From Candidatus Peribacteria bacterium (GTDB taxonomy: Bacteria > Patescibacteriota > Gracilibacteria > UBA1369 > UBA12463): a stretch of 64,000 nt of DNA. Positions 8,868-18,738 of the stretch are shown here, one piece after another (position 1 is the stretch's first letter; each line of letters opens with the position of its first letter). The position numbers were made by a program, and so were the translations under genes. The notes beneath the pieces are model-generated. The model saw nothing but the letters and a program-made list of their open reading frames with translations. It was not told the DNA's origin and made no database searches. The DNA lies in assembly GCA_943354965.1 (NCBI GenBank), contig CALRDN010000003.1, forward strand, positions 1 to 64,000, written 5' to 3'.

Positions 8868-10439
8868 ATGCACAAGTTATTTAGTTTCGAAAATTCAGAT
8901 TTGTTTGATTTCAATGCTGAGGCAAAGCTCTTTCATTTCCTAGGAGACGCCTCGGGCGGTGACATTACCATCTCAACTCCGCATCTTACTGATGCTCAAC
9001 CTCCGACGCCAAGTGGTGAGGCCGGTTCATTTGCATTAGGTGGAAATATCGCCGCAGGAAGTGTCGGTTCTCCGAAATCTGCAGCGCCGGGAGAAGATAC
9101 ATTCCTCAAGAATCTCGCATCACAGAAACAGAAAAACAGTGATAGTGATCTCGTTTTACAGGCATTGGCACAGAGCGAGGGGAAAAATGTTGAAAAGAAA
9201 AAAGCCATACTTGGAGAGCTACCAAAAATTGATACCAGCCTCTTCATCGATCGTGAATTTCATCTCAAAAAACAACTCTCATTTATCAAAGTTTTGTTTG
9301 CCTCATTGATTTCACTTGGATTTGTTTTGTATATGCTTTTCTTCACGCAACTTAATCCCGACATCACTCTTTTTGGTAATCAAAATGCTGGCGCCAAATT
9401 GAAAATTTCGAGCGACTCACTGAGAAGTGTCATGACCGATGTAAATTACAATCGTTATCGTTCGGCAAAAGAATATCTCGATCAGTTTTTCTACAAATCA
9501 AATGAATACTTGCAGGTTTATGATGCGTGGAGAGCTGCTGACAACTCGAAAAAGGACGCGTTAGCCGCCGATCTTGAAAAGGCAAAAAATGAACTTGTGA
9601 AGCCATTTGAGTTGGCTCGAGGCATTCTCGCTAAACAAAACTTTACGGTCGTATACCGCGAACAGAGCCTGGTTCCGAATGCCGTCGGTATGGATCCGGA
9701 AGTACTCAAAGAAGAAGAAAAAAAGTTAGCCACCGCTGAGTTCAATACGCTCTTGCAGGAGAATATTGCTGAGAAAAAGCGTATAGCCTCGGAGGAGCTT
9801 AAGAGTCTCACCTCGGGAACAAATAAAGAACTCAAGAAACAAGAAATTCGAGATATGGATGAGCTCTTACAGCTCATTGGCAACGCTGCGCTCCAGCAAC
9901 TTATTTCTACCGATATCAAAAAAATGCCGCATAACAAGTTGCGTGAACACATTATTAAAATTTCTTCGAAATATAATAATCGTCTCGCCTTTATTTTCCA
10001 GATCAAGGATAAGCGCATTCCGTGGGCTGTTCTCATTAAGGAAATTTATACCAAGACCGAGGCGAGCGATAGTAACTTTAAGACGAAGCTTTATAAAGAT
10101 CTTGGAGGCATTCTCTATACCGGATTTGATTTTGACGGATCTACCGGACGCCTCACTATTAGCGGTAATGCAAAGACCTTCGATGGCCAAAACTTCAAAA
10201 TTCTTGCCATACTTATTGATCAACTGGAAGGCTCAACGCGATTCAAAGATGTAGAGATGCGGAATTTTTCAAAAACATTTTCCGAGAAAGATGGCTTCGA
10301 GGGAAACTTCAAAATTGATTTGGGAATTCAGCCAGATGGCGAGATACATGACCGCGATAAGATAATCGGTCTCGGCCAAGACGCACAATTCTTTGGAGAT
10401 ACTACACCCGCCGTACCTGCCATAACTCCAAAACCTTAA
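8868..10439 (+). CDS. Type IV pilus assembly protein, PilN-like, with long N-terminal region
   Basis: One TM segment; C-terminal TGRLTISGNAKTFDGQNFKILAILIDQLEGSTRFKDVEMRNFSKT resembles PilN; followed by PilO-, PilB- and PilC-like genes. Confidence 0.6.
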   Translation: MHKLFSFENSDLFDFNAEAKLFHFLGDASGGDITISTPHLTDAQPPTPSGEAGSFALGGNIAAGSVGSPKSAAPGEDTFLKNLASQKQKNSDSDLVLQALAQSEGKNVEKKKAILGELPKIDTSLFIDREFHLKKQLSFIKVLFASLISLGFVLYMLFFTQLNPDITLFGNQNAGAKLKISSDSLRSVMTDVNYNRYRSAKEYLDQFFYKSNEYLQVYDAWRAADNSKKDALAADLEKAKNELVKPFELARGILAKQNFTVVYREQSLVPNAVGMDPEVLKEEEKKLATAEFNTLLQENIAEKKRIASEELKSLTSGTNKELKKQEIRDMDELLQLIGNAALQQLISTDIKKMPHNKLREHIIKISSKYNNRLAFIFQIKDKRIPWAVLIKEIYTKTEASDSNFKTKLYKDLGGILYTGFDFDGSTGRLTISGNAKTFDGQNFKILAILIDQLEGSTRFKDVEMRNFSKTFSEKDGFEGNFKIDLGIQPDGEIHDRDKIIGLGQDAQFFGDTTPAVPAITPKP

Positions 10440-10445
10440 ATATAT

Positions 10446-11105
10446 ATGGACACCATTCCACAAACACAATTAGGATCGCCGGCATTTATTCGCCAGCACT
10501 ATCTCAGCAGGAGCATCAAGCTCTATCTGATCGGCGTTGTTATCGTGGGACTCCTTGTGTCCTTTTATGGCATAGAAAAATATCTCGAGTATAGCGATAA
10601 AGCTACTATTGTAAGCGATAGCGAAAAAGAGCTCGTTACGTTGACTCAGTCTAAGAAAGATGAGGGAGACACTTATGCCAAGGTTCGCACTGAGTATAAG
10701 GCTCAAGACGAATCCATGCTGAAGGAGCTCGCACTCGTGTTTCCTTCACAGGAAAATTACACCGAGTTAACGAAGATTTTTGATGCGTATTTCTTGGAAA
10801 ATAATCGTACTACCAATCCTATTATTGCTACTGATATGCAGTTTGGGACGCCGACGAGAGATAAGGGTGGTAAATATGATGTCCTTCCTATTAGTATGAA
10901 TATTACAGCCTCAGAGGCCAATTTCTATAAGTTTCTCTCCTTCGTTCAGGACTCCGGAACACTTTCCAAGAAACTTCGACTTCTGGATTTGAAATCCGTA
11001 CAGATGAATTTCGCTGAAGATGAGGCTGGGGCTACAGGAGCAAACAAAAATAAAATTCAGTTCCGCGCTGAGATTCAGGCATATTTTCAAAAAGATAAAT
11101 CATGA
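10446..11105 (+). CDS. Type IV pilus assembly protein, PilO-like
   Basis: N-terminal TM, PilO-like C-terminus (ANFYKFLSFVQDSGTLSKKLRLLDLKS); TGA stop overlaps the next ATG. Confidence 0.6.
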   Translation: MDTIPQTQLGSPAFIRQHYLSRSIKLYLIGVVIVGLLVSFYGIEKYLEYSDKATIVSDSEKELVTLTQSKKDEGDTYAKVRTEYKAQDESMLKELALVFPSQENYTELTKIFDAYFLENNRTTNPIIATDMQFGTPTRDKGGKYDVLPISMNITASEANFYKFLSFVQDSGTLSKKLRLLDLKSVQMNFAEDEAGATGANKNKIQFRAEIQAYFQKDKS

Positions 11106-12370
11106 TAGATAATGCTAAATTTCAGCAACTCAAAGAGGCAATCATTGCGGGAAATATCCCACAACTTGCCCTGATGATGATCTCGTTGGCACTTGATATG
11201 CGTGCCTCTGATATTCATATAGAGCCTGAAGAAAAACTCATACGTATTCGTTATCGTATTGATGGATCATTGCAAAAAATCGTAGAATATCCACCAAACA
11301 TTCATCCGGCTGTTGTTTCTCGAGTGAAGATTATGTCTAACTTGAAAATTGATGAGCAGCGTATTCCGCAGGATGGTAGATGTCAGGTAACCTCAAAAGA
11401 TAACCGCGAAATGGATCTTCGTGTTTCTACTTTTCCTACCGTAAATGGTGAAAAGATCGTTATGCGTATCCAAGATAAATCACGAAAAATTCCTGATGTT
11501 ACGGAAATCGGTTTAGATGGAAATAATTTCAAATACCTCATGGAGGGACTCGAGAGTCCAAACGGAATTATCCTTACTTCTGGTCCTACAGGTTCTGGAA
11601 AAACGACAACGCTGTATACATGTTTGAATAAGATTAATACTGAAGATGTAAATATTTTGACGATTGAAGATCCAGTTGAAATTCAAATGGATGGATTGAG
11701 TCAGAGTCAGGTACATCATGATATTCAGTATGATTTTGCGATGGGTATGCGCGCCGCACTTCGTCAGGATCCCGATATTATCATGGTCGGAGAAATTCGT
11801 GATCATGAAACGGTTGATATTGCGATTGAGGCTTCATTGACGGGTCATTTGGTATTATCAACGATTCATACTAATAGCGCGGTTGAGACCCTAACTCGTA
11901 TTGAAAATATGGATGTTCCGGAGTTTCTCGTCGCCTCGACGGTGGAGGTAATTATCGCTCAACGTCTCGTGCGTAAGTTGTGCCAGTCGTGTAAACAGCC
12001 GGCTACCGTGCCTGTCGAACCTCTCCTCGCTGCGCAAATTGATAAGGCTCTTGCTGGTGGTGTTGAGGCAAAATTTCCTGGATTAGATAAGGCGTTACTC
12101 GCGGGTAAAGCGTTTTTTGTCGCTAAGGGATGCGACCAGTGCAACAATATCGGATACTTCGGACGTATGGCGATTTATGAAGTGTTGCGTATGAATAATG
12201 AAATTCGACGCTTGATTCTCGATAAAGCTCCTTCCGTTCAGATTGAAAAAGCAGCCATTAAATTGGGAATGATCACGTTGGAACAAGATGGTTTAGTAAA
12301 ATGTTTAAAAGGCATTACCTCATTAGAAGAAGTGTACGCCGTAGCCCGTAAGGTTGAAGAATATGTCTAA
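11102..12370 (+). CDS. pilB: Type IV pilus/type II secretion assembly ATPase (PilB/GspE family)
   Basis: Walker A GPTGSGKTTTLYTCL, DPDIIMVGEIRDHETVDIAIEASLTGHLVLSTIHTN, tetracysteine CQSC..CDQC; lacks an extended N-terminal MshEN region. Confidence 0.93.
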   Translation: MIDNAKFQQLKEAIIAGNIPQLALMMISLALDMRASDIHIEPEEKLIRIRYRIDGSLQKIVEYPPNIHPAVVSRVKIMSNLKIDEQRIPQDGRCQVTSKDNREMDLRVSTFPTVNGEKIVMRIQDKSRKIPDVTEIGLDGNNFKYLMEGLESPNGIILTSGPTGSGKTTTLYTCLNKINTEDVNILTIEDPVEIQMDGLSQSQVHHDIQYDFAMGMRAALRQDPDIIMVGEIRDHETVDIAIEASLTGHLVLSTIHTNSAVETLTRIENMDVPEFLVASTVEVIIAQRLVRKLCQSCKQPATVPVEPLLAAQIDKALAGGVEAKFPGLDKALLAGKAFFVAKGCDQCNNIGYFGRMAIYEVLRMNNEIRRLILDKAPSVQIEKAAIKLGMITLEQDGLVKCLKGITSLEEVYAVARKVEEYV

Positions 12371-13637
12371 TACTGTTGGAGAAAATTCGGAAAATGCCCT
12401 GAAGGGAGCCATAAATTTGCTTGGTAGCGAATCTGGTTCCGATGACTCCGGTATCACTCCTATTACTCTCGATATTGCTGAGGTATCTATGGTGAAGAAG
12501 CTCATCGAACAGGAGCAACTTCGTTATGGAAAACTAACCGGTAATCCGATTCTCGACTTTTTTTATCGTATTAATGACTGGCTCGTCGCCCATTCTCAGG
12601 TTACCGTGAAGGATTTGGCAAGTTTTTTCCGATTATTGGCAGTGATGATTAATGCCGGTGTTCCATTGATTAAATCTCTCGAAACGCTCTCGGCACAGTC
12701 TGCGCAGAGTCCGAAATTAGCGCGCATAATTTCTGAAATTTCTCAAAAAATTGAGCAGGGAAAAAGTTTGTCTGATGCGATGAGTATGTATAAGGACGTG
12801 TTTGATGACTCTCAAATTGGTATGACGAAGTCGGGTGAGGCGACAGGTCAGCTGAATCAAGTGCTTACCGGTTTAGCTGATAGACTTGAGAAAAACGCCT
12901 CTATCGGTGCCAAGGTAAAAGGTGCGTTGATTTATCCTCTCGTTATTGTCACGCTTTTGATCGTCGTTGTGTTTGTGATGATGGTCGTCGTCGTTCCCAA
13001 GATGACGGAGTTTTTCACACAGTCCGGCAAAGAGCTTCCATTCGCAACGAAGATCTTGATTACTATGAGTGAATTTTTCCAGAATTACTGGATGTTCATT
13101 GGTGTTGTCGTAGTCGGTCTCATCTTGTCCATAAGCGCCTGGAGAAAAACGGTAATGGGACGTTATCAGTGGGATGGTATGCTTCTGAAAATTCCTATGT
13201 TCGGTCCATTAATTCGTAAGAGCTTGCTGGCTCGCTTCGCTCGCCTCCTCAGTGATTTGCTGGAAAGTGGCGTGCAGGTGGTGCAGTCGCTCCATATTAT
13301 CGCTGATGCTATCGGTAATGATGTGTATCGACAGCGTTTGATTCTGGCTTCACAGGATGTCGAGCAGGGTATTCCCCTTGCTGAGTCTTTGAATGATCCA
13401 AGTCTCTTCCCGGTTGTTTTGATCAATATGATTGAAATTGGTGAACAGACTGCGCATTTGGATGTCGTGGCCGAGAAGGTTGCCGCCCTCTATGACGATG
13501 AGGTTGATGCCATGATTCAGGGTTTGACCAAGGCTTTTGAGCCTATTTTGCTCATTATGATCGGCTTGGTGGTAGGTGGCATGGTCGCCGCCGTCATGCT
13601 TCCGATTATGGATATGTCGAACGTGGCCGGTGGCTAA
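12354..13637 (+). CDS. pilC: Type IV pilus inner-membrane platform protein (PilC/GspF family)
   Basis: FFRLLAVMINAGVPLIKSLETLSAQ..., GSFxx-type duplicated T2SF domains with TM segments. Confidence 0.92.
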   Translation: MKNMSNTVGENSENALKGAINLLGSESGSDDSGITPITLDIAEVSMVKKLIEQEQLRYGKLTGNPILDFFYRINDWLVAHSQVTVKDLASFFRLLAVMINAGVPLIKSLETLSAQSAQSPKLARIISEISQKIEQGKSLSDAMSMYKDVFDDSQIGMTKSGEATGQLNQVLTGLADRLEKNASIGAKVKGALIYPLVIVTLLIVVVFVMMVVVVPKMTEFFTQSGKELPFATKILITMSEFFQNYWMFIGVVVVGLILSISAWRKTVMGRYQWDGMLLKIPMFGPLIRKSLLARFARLLSDLLESGVQVVQSLHIIADAIGNDVYRQRLILASQDVEQGIPLAESLNDPSLFPVVLINMIEIGEQTAHLDVVAEKVAALYDDEVDAMIQGLTKAFEPILLIMIGLVVGGMVAAVMLPIMDMSNVAGG

Positions 13638-13677
13638 TTTTACCTTCATCATTCCGGAGTTTCTGCTTTTGTCGTGC

Positions 13678-13706
13678 TTGCATTAAGTACAAAAATCATG
13701 TATAAT
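13678..13706 (+). promoter_or_regulatory. Sigma70-like promoter
   Basis: TTGCAT (13678-13683), 17-nt spacer, TATAAT (13701-13706). Confidence 0.65.
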
Positions 13707-13747
13707 GTTTTTAAGGAAATAAAAATATACCTTAAAAACAAATACCT

Positions 13748-14302
13748 ATGGAGCAGCAGATTCCGTTCTCCGAACCAAATACTGGTTCAAAAAAAACCCT
13801 CTTTATTATTCTCGGCGCTGTTGTGGCGGTCGTGATTATTGCTTTTGTCGCAACGAATGGCGGCGGATTGATGGGTTCGTTTATCGGTGGAACAGCGGCT
13901 AGTGGCCTCAAGGTTTCCGTGACCGATGCAACCTTCCTCAAGAGTGGAGATCTCGCTCTTACGTATTCTATGGAGAATACGGGCGATACTGTTACGAACA
14001 AAGATTTTTATATTTTATTCAAGGGATTTGTGAACCGCGTGAAGGTACCAACCTTTGTAAAGCCATGGAATGACCAGGGTTTGACAGAGCTTCGCAAGGG
14101 CGAAAAAGTTACCTACAACACGGTAATTCCACAGTCCATGTTTCCATCAGAGACATACGGTGCTATCGATGACGCATCCGGCTTACCTCCATCAATCTCA
14201 CCAATCAAAACGGTTGAGGTAAAGCTCTTTGGTTTTGACAGCCAGGGTAGTGAGGCAGAACTCGCAACCTCGAAAGAAGTTCTACCAACTATAGAAAAAT
14301 AA
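13748..14302 (+). CDS. Exported/membrane-anchored protein with one Ig-like domain
   Basis: Single N-terminal TM, then GLKVSVTDATFLKSGDLALTYSMENTGDTVTNKDFYILFKGFV. Confidence 0.6.
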   Translation: MEQQIPFSEPNTGSKKTLFIILGAVVAVVIIAFVATNGGGLMGSFIGGTAASGLKVSVTDATFLKSGDLALTYSMENTGDTVTNKDFYILFKGFVNRVKVPTFVKPWNDQGLTELRKGEKVTYNTVIPQSMFPSETYGAIDDASGLPPSISPIKTVEVKLFGFDSQGSEAELATSKEVLPTIEK

Positions 14303-14335
14303 CCCTCACTTACAAACCCTAAAACAAAAACCAAT

Positions 14336-17300
14336 ATGAATACACCGCTTAACATCAAAAAAATCGCCCTCATCGTCACCGGCCTCGTGGTCGTTGTCGC
14401 ATTGGGAGTTTTCTTGGGAAGGGGCAATCTCTTCAAGGGAAGCTTTATCGGAACTGAGTCCGATGCTATTCCTAGCCCTTCAGGCCTCGAGGTTACAAAA
14501 AACGCCGCTAATAAATATATCCTTAGCTGGGGCTATTCTCCAGATGCTTCTGTCTCCAAGTTCACCTATACCGATGGGGCTGGTGATAAAGTTCCCGTGA
14601 GCGCAGTATTCAATTGGACTATTAAAAATTCTGCAGGTGATACTATCGTCGATGCGGATGCGGATAATACTGCCTTCCCTTTGCCAGGGTCTACTTGTGT
14701 TAAAAATCTCAACGACCCCGATATGGGGAATTTTTTCAATGGGTATACCTGTCAGGATGTTGTCTTGAGTGATGATATCGTTGCTAAGTTTGTACCTGGA
14801 GCTACCTATACCTTCAGCGTTCAGGCCTATACGGGCGTTGTTGATAAAACAACTGATCCGGCAAACCCTACGCGACAGATTTCTAAATATGGAACGGTAA
14901 CATATATGCCAATTCCAGTCCCTACCATCACCCCTGCAAATCCTCTTGATACCGTTGCATTCAAAGGTGTTGACCCTGTGACGGGCGTGCCTCAGTTCAT
15001 TGATTATGGATGGAATGATGCAAGCTATAGGGCTGGTGATACTAATTCAAAATTTACTGATCATGATGCTTCCTATTTCGGATTTGGTTGGGAGATTACA
15101 GATGTAACTATTACCGGAGAGGCAAAAGTTATTCTCAAGAAAGATGTTTTTGGTGATCCGGGTCCACTATCGTTCCCAATCGTTGGCTCACTCATTCCGA
15201 TCGGAATGGCACCATTTACTTCTGAGGCAGCAGCAAAACAGACCTGTCTCATGAATCCAAGTGGTTTCGCTGAGAAGATCTGGACCTGCAAGACCGGCTA
15301 TATTGGCTATATTCCAGCAGTAGAAGGATTTATTGATGGCCATGCTTATGTCGTTTCTGTCAGCGTTTACAATGGCACGACGGATGTAGATGGTAATCCT
15401 GTCGCAAGTGCCCCAAAGAGTTCAAAAGCATTCGTCGTAAAGGCGACACCTGCAAAACCTGCAGATTTCGTTACGTTCAATGGAGTTGACCCTGTAACGG
15501 GTGTTCCTGGTGCTATTAACTGGGGATATGACACTTCTGCAGCAAATACATCAAATTCAAAATTTGCTGATAATTTTAAATCCTATTTCGGATTTGGTTG
15601 GGAGATTACAGATGTAACTATTACCGGAGAGGCACCAGTTGTTTTCAAGAAAGATGTTTTCGGAGATCCTGGTACAATGTTTTCATCTACAAGCAGCCCA
15701 TTTACCTCTGAGGCTTCAGCGAGAGCGACATGCTCGGTCGCACCTAGCAATTTCGATGGCAATATCTGGACCTGCAATAAGGCTTATGTTCCAGATGTAA
15801 GAGGGTATATCGATGGTCACTCATACAAAGCTACCGTGCAAGCGTACAATGGCCTTCGGGATGTTGCTGGTAATTTAGTTCCTAGCGCGCCCGTATCTTC
15901 TGGAAAATTCACTATCAAGGGAACTCCGGCAAAATCTGTCGACTATGCTATGTTCACCGAAGTTGATCCTGTGACGGGCGTTCCGCACTTCATCGACTGG
16001 GGATATGACACTTCCGCTGCAAATAAATCAAATTCTAAATTTGCCGATAACTTTAAGTCCTATTTCGGATTTGGTTGGGAGATTGCTGATGTAACTATTA
16101 CTGGAGAGGCACCTGTTATTCTGAGCAAAGGTCTCTTTGAGGATCCTGGTACGCTCGCATTCCCTTCTAGCAACCCATTCACCTCTGAGGCGATGGCACG
16201 GAATACTTGTATGGTAGATACTATTTGGACCTGCACCAGAGCATACATCCCTGCACTGAAGGGCTTTACAAATGGTCACTCATACAAAGCTACCGTGAAA
16301 GCATATAATGGTCTTCGGGATGCAAATGGCCTCGATGTTGGAAGTGCTCCTGTGACTACAAAAACATTCACCATGAAGGCTGCTAAGGTTGAGGTCGTCG
16401 CTGATTCCTCCTCTGATACCACAGCCCCAAAGGTAGTTTCAGCTACCTCGATTACTCCAAATCAAGTGAAAGTTGTCTTCTCTGAAAAGGTAAAACTTCC
16501 GGCAGTTCCAGAAAGTGCATTTTCTATTATTAATACAAACTATAAGAATGCAGATGGTACCCCTGGATCTATCAAAGTAACAGGTGTCGTTCTCGACCCT
16601 GATGACCTATCCGGAGCGACCGTTATTCTTACTACCGGCGACCAAGGCTTAGGTATGCCCTATGTTCTTACTGTAGGAAATGGCATTACGGATCTTGCTG
16701 GCAATGCTATTATTCCTGGTGCCTCCGATACCGCCGCCTTCGCCGGCACTGCCATTCAACCACCAGTACTTGATTATGTTAACGTAACCCTTCCTACAAA
16801 AGCAGGTGACAAGATTACCTTTGCCTATGGATGGAACGATTCATCCGTTAAGCCAAATGCGGCTAATACATTCCTGAAGGATTCAAATGATGCCTATCAG
16901 TTTGTATATAACTGGATCATTCGTGACGACAAGGGTACCGAAGTGTGGGCTGGAAATAGTCCATTTTCCAAAGTCTCCGAAGAACCTATTTGCTCTGTTC
17001 CAATGAGCGAGAAAGGACTATACGGTTGGATTTGCAAGAATAATAGCATTCCATTGAATGCGACATTAAAGCCTGGTCAAACCTATACTCTTGGCGTTCA
17101 AACGTTCTTCAAAAGTAATTATTCCACATTCCTCACCTTCTCCAAACCATTTATTATGCCTGCTGCTGCGATGACTCCCGTGACTCCGGTGACGCCTGTC
17201 GTTGTCATTCCCCCAACCATGACTCTCAAGAATTTGAGCGTGAAGAAGTTGACGGATGGAAACGTGGCTCTTACGTATACAATTGATCTTGCCGGAAAGT

Positions 17301-18607
17301 GGACGGCTACAGAATTTAGCAGCGAGGTTCGCTTGAATAATTCAAAAATATTTGTGGCAAAGTTCAATGAGACCGTGAAGCCTGGAACAACTACATATAC
17401 CTACGAGGTAGTTCTTCTTCCTTGGGAGATCAAGGCTGGTGATACATTGAAAGTATTTATGAATGCCAGTGGTCTCAACGCAAATGATTACACTAATGAC
17501 GGGCAGTCCGTTGTTTATGACGCTGGTGCCAAGATCTTGGATGCGGTTGTTGGATTAGTTACGGCCAATGCCCTTCCTAGCGCTACGGTTGGCTCTCCAT
17601 ATAGTGCGGCAATCGTCGTGAAGGATGGTGTGGCTCCTTACAAATATATCGTGGGTGCCGGTTCGACACTTCCTGATGGACTTAGTCTGGATCCTTTGAC
17701 GGGTGTATTAAGCGGAACTCCTATAAAAGATAATGCCTATGCATTTGGACTTAGTATTACTGATGCTAAAAAGGCCGCATTGAACGCTACCTTTACGTTA
17801 AAGGTTGTTCCTGCACCTGTTGCCGGTACGGTTGTTGTTCCTGCTGGAGGCGGAACGACGATTATCAATAATTATACGACCTATAATCCGGTAGCACCTG
17901 CTGTGCCTGCTGTGCCTGCTGTGCCTGCTGTGCCTGCTGTGCCTGCTGTGCCTGCTGTGCCTGCTGTGCCTGTTGTTCCCGCAACGCCACCTTCAAACCG
18001 ATTCCTCTTCCCTATTAATCTCGGACCTTCCCTCTTCCAGGATGTCGCTTACCACTGGGCACGAAATTATATTAACGTCCTATGGAATGCCGGATTTGTT
18101 CAGGGCTACACGGGAAGAACATTTGGTCCGGATGATTCGTTGACCCGAGGTCAGTTACTCAAGATTGTCATGGAGTCTCTCCACTATAAGATTCCTACAA
18201 AGGTCGCCTACAGTCCTTGTGTCGATGTTCAGACAAATCAATGGTATGCGAAGTACTTTGCCGTCGCTCGAGAGAAGGGAATTATTGGAGGCTATACCGA
18301 TGGCACATGCCGACCTAATAAGATCACCAATCGCGCAGAGTCATTGAAGATTCTCTATGCTGCTATTGCGCAAATGCCGGAAGTCCCCGTCATGAAGGTA
18401 ACCGCTACTGTTCCTGCAGGATTCCGAAACACTTTCTACGACCTCAATGAGAACTCATGGTATTACCCATACTTCGCTAATGCTCAGAGTCTTGGAATTA
18501 TCAACGGATTCGCCGATGAGACCGCACGACCGGATAGCGAGTTGAGCCGAGCTCAGATGGCCAAGATCGTCGTCCTCATGATGCAGAAGTTGGCATGGGC
18601 GCAGTAA
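14336..18607 (+). CDS. S-layer-like surface protein with tandem repeat domains, Ig-like domains and three C-terminal SLH domains
   Basis: N-terminal TM/signal; three VDPVTGVP...YFGFGWEITDVTITGEA repeats; He_PIG-like domain; (AVP)n linker; SLH motifs FQDVAYHWARNYINVLWNAGFVQGYTGRTFGPDDSLTRGQ etc. Confidence 0.88.
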   Translation: MNTPLNIKKIALIVTGLVVVVALGVFLGRGNLFKGSFIGTESDAIPSPSGLEVTKNAANKYILSWGYSPDASVSKFTYTDGAGDKVPVSAVFNWTIKNSAGDTIVDADADNTAFPLPGSTCVKNLNDPDMGNFFNGYTCQDVVLSDDIVAKFVPGATYTFSVQAYTGVVDKTTDPANPTRQISKYGTVTYMPIPVPTITPANPLDTVAFKGVDPVTGVPQFIDYGWNDASYRAGDTNSKFTDHDASYFGFGWEITDVTITGEAKVILKKDVFGDPGPLSFPIVGSLIPIGMAPFTSEAAAKQTCLMNPSGFAEKIWTCKTGYIGYIPAVEGFIDGHAYVVSVSVYNGTTDVDGNPVASAPKSSKAFVVKATPAKPADFVTFNGVDPVTGVPGAINWGYDTSAANTSNSKFADNFKSYFGFGWEITDVTITGEAPVVFKKDVFGDPGTMFSSTSSPFTSEASARATCSVAPSNFDGNIWTCNKAYVPDVRGYIDGHSYKATVQAYNGLRDVAGNLVPSAPVSSGKFTIKGTPAKSVDYAMFTEVDPVTGVPHFIDWGYDTSAANKSNSKFADNFKSYFGFGWEIADVTITGEAPVILSKGLFEDPGTLAFPSSNPFTSEAMARNTCMVDTIWTCTRAYIPALKGFTNGHSYKATVKAYNGLRDANGLDVGSAPVTTKTFTMKAAKVEVVADSSSDTTAPKVVSATSITPNQVKVVFSEKVKLPAVPESAFSIINTNYKNADGTPGSIKVTGVVLDPDDLSGATVILTTGDQGLGMPYVLTVGNGITDLAGNAIIPGASDTAAFAGTAIQPPVLDYVNVTLPTKAGDKITFAYGWNDSSVKPNAANTFLKDSNDAYQFVYNWIIRDDKGTEVWAGNSPFSKVSEEPICSVPMSEKGLYGWICKNNSIPLNATLKPGQTYTLGVQTFFKSNYSTFLTFSKPFIMPAAAMTPVTPVTPVVVIPPTMTLKNLSVKKLTDGNVALTYTIDLAGKWTATEFSSEVRLNNSKIFVAKFNETVKPGTTTYTYEVVLLPWEIKAGDTLKVFMNASGLNANDYTNDGQSVVYDAGAKILDAVVGLVTANALPSATVGSPYSAAIVVKDGVAPYKYIVGAGSTLPDGLSLDPLTGVLSGTPIKDNAYAFGLSITDAKKAALNATFTLKVVPAPVAGTVVVPAGGGTTIINNYTTYNPVAPAVPAVPAVPAVPAVPAVPAVPAVPVVPATPPSNRFLFPINLGPSLFQDVAYHWARNYINVLWNAGFVQGYTGRTFGPDDSLTRGQLLKIVMESLHYKIPTKVAYSPCVDVQTNQWYAKYFAVAREKGIIGGYTDGTCRPNKITNRAESLKILYAAIAQMPEVPVMKVTATVPAGFRNTFYDLNENSWYYPYFANAQSLGIINGFADETARPDSELSRAQMAKIVVLMMQKLAWAQ
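14946..16380 (+). repeat. Three tandem protein-coding repeats of about 450-520 bp
   Basis: VDPVTGVPQFIDYG / VDPVTGVPGAINWG / VDPVTGVPHFIDWG, each followed by SYFGFGWEI(T/A)DVTITGEA and a Cys pair (TC...WTC). Confidence 0.9.
17897..17968 (+). repeat. Eight perfect 9-bp tandem repeats (cctgctgtg) encoding (PAV)n
   Basis: Directly read; flanked by degenerate copies. Confidence 0.97.
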
Positions 18608-18652
18608 TACGCGTGGCGTGACGAATAGTGAGTAGCCGAATTGCAAATCATC

Positions 18653-18687
18653 AGACGGTAGAGCCAAAAACTCTACCGTCTTTTTTT
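18653..18687 (+). terminator. Intrinsic terminator after the SLH protein gene
   Basis: AGACGGTAGAG / CTCTACCGTCT 11-bp stem plus T-run. Confidence 0.9.
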
Positions 18688-18738
18688 GTGAGTAGTCGGG
18701 GGTTGAGCAGCATTGCTCGAGCCGTTCGAAAGATGAAC

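Noticed and set aside
9518-10036. 172-aa minus-strand ORF inside the PilN-like gene
   Set aside because: Ser/Phe-rich antisense shadow of a well-supported gene, with no domain or regulatory signal.
17897-17968. CRISPR-like repeat array
   Set aside because: Contiguous 9-bp in-frame coding repeats without spacers; no cas genes seen in the window.
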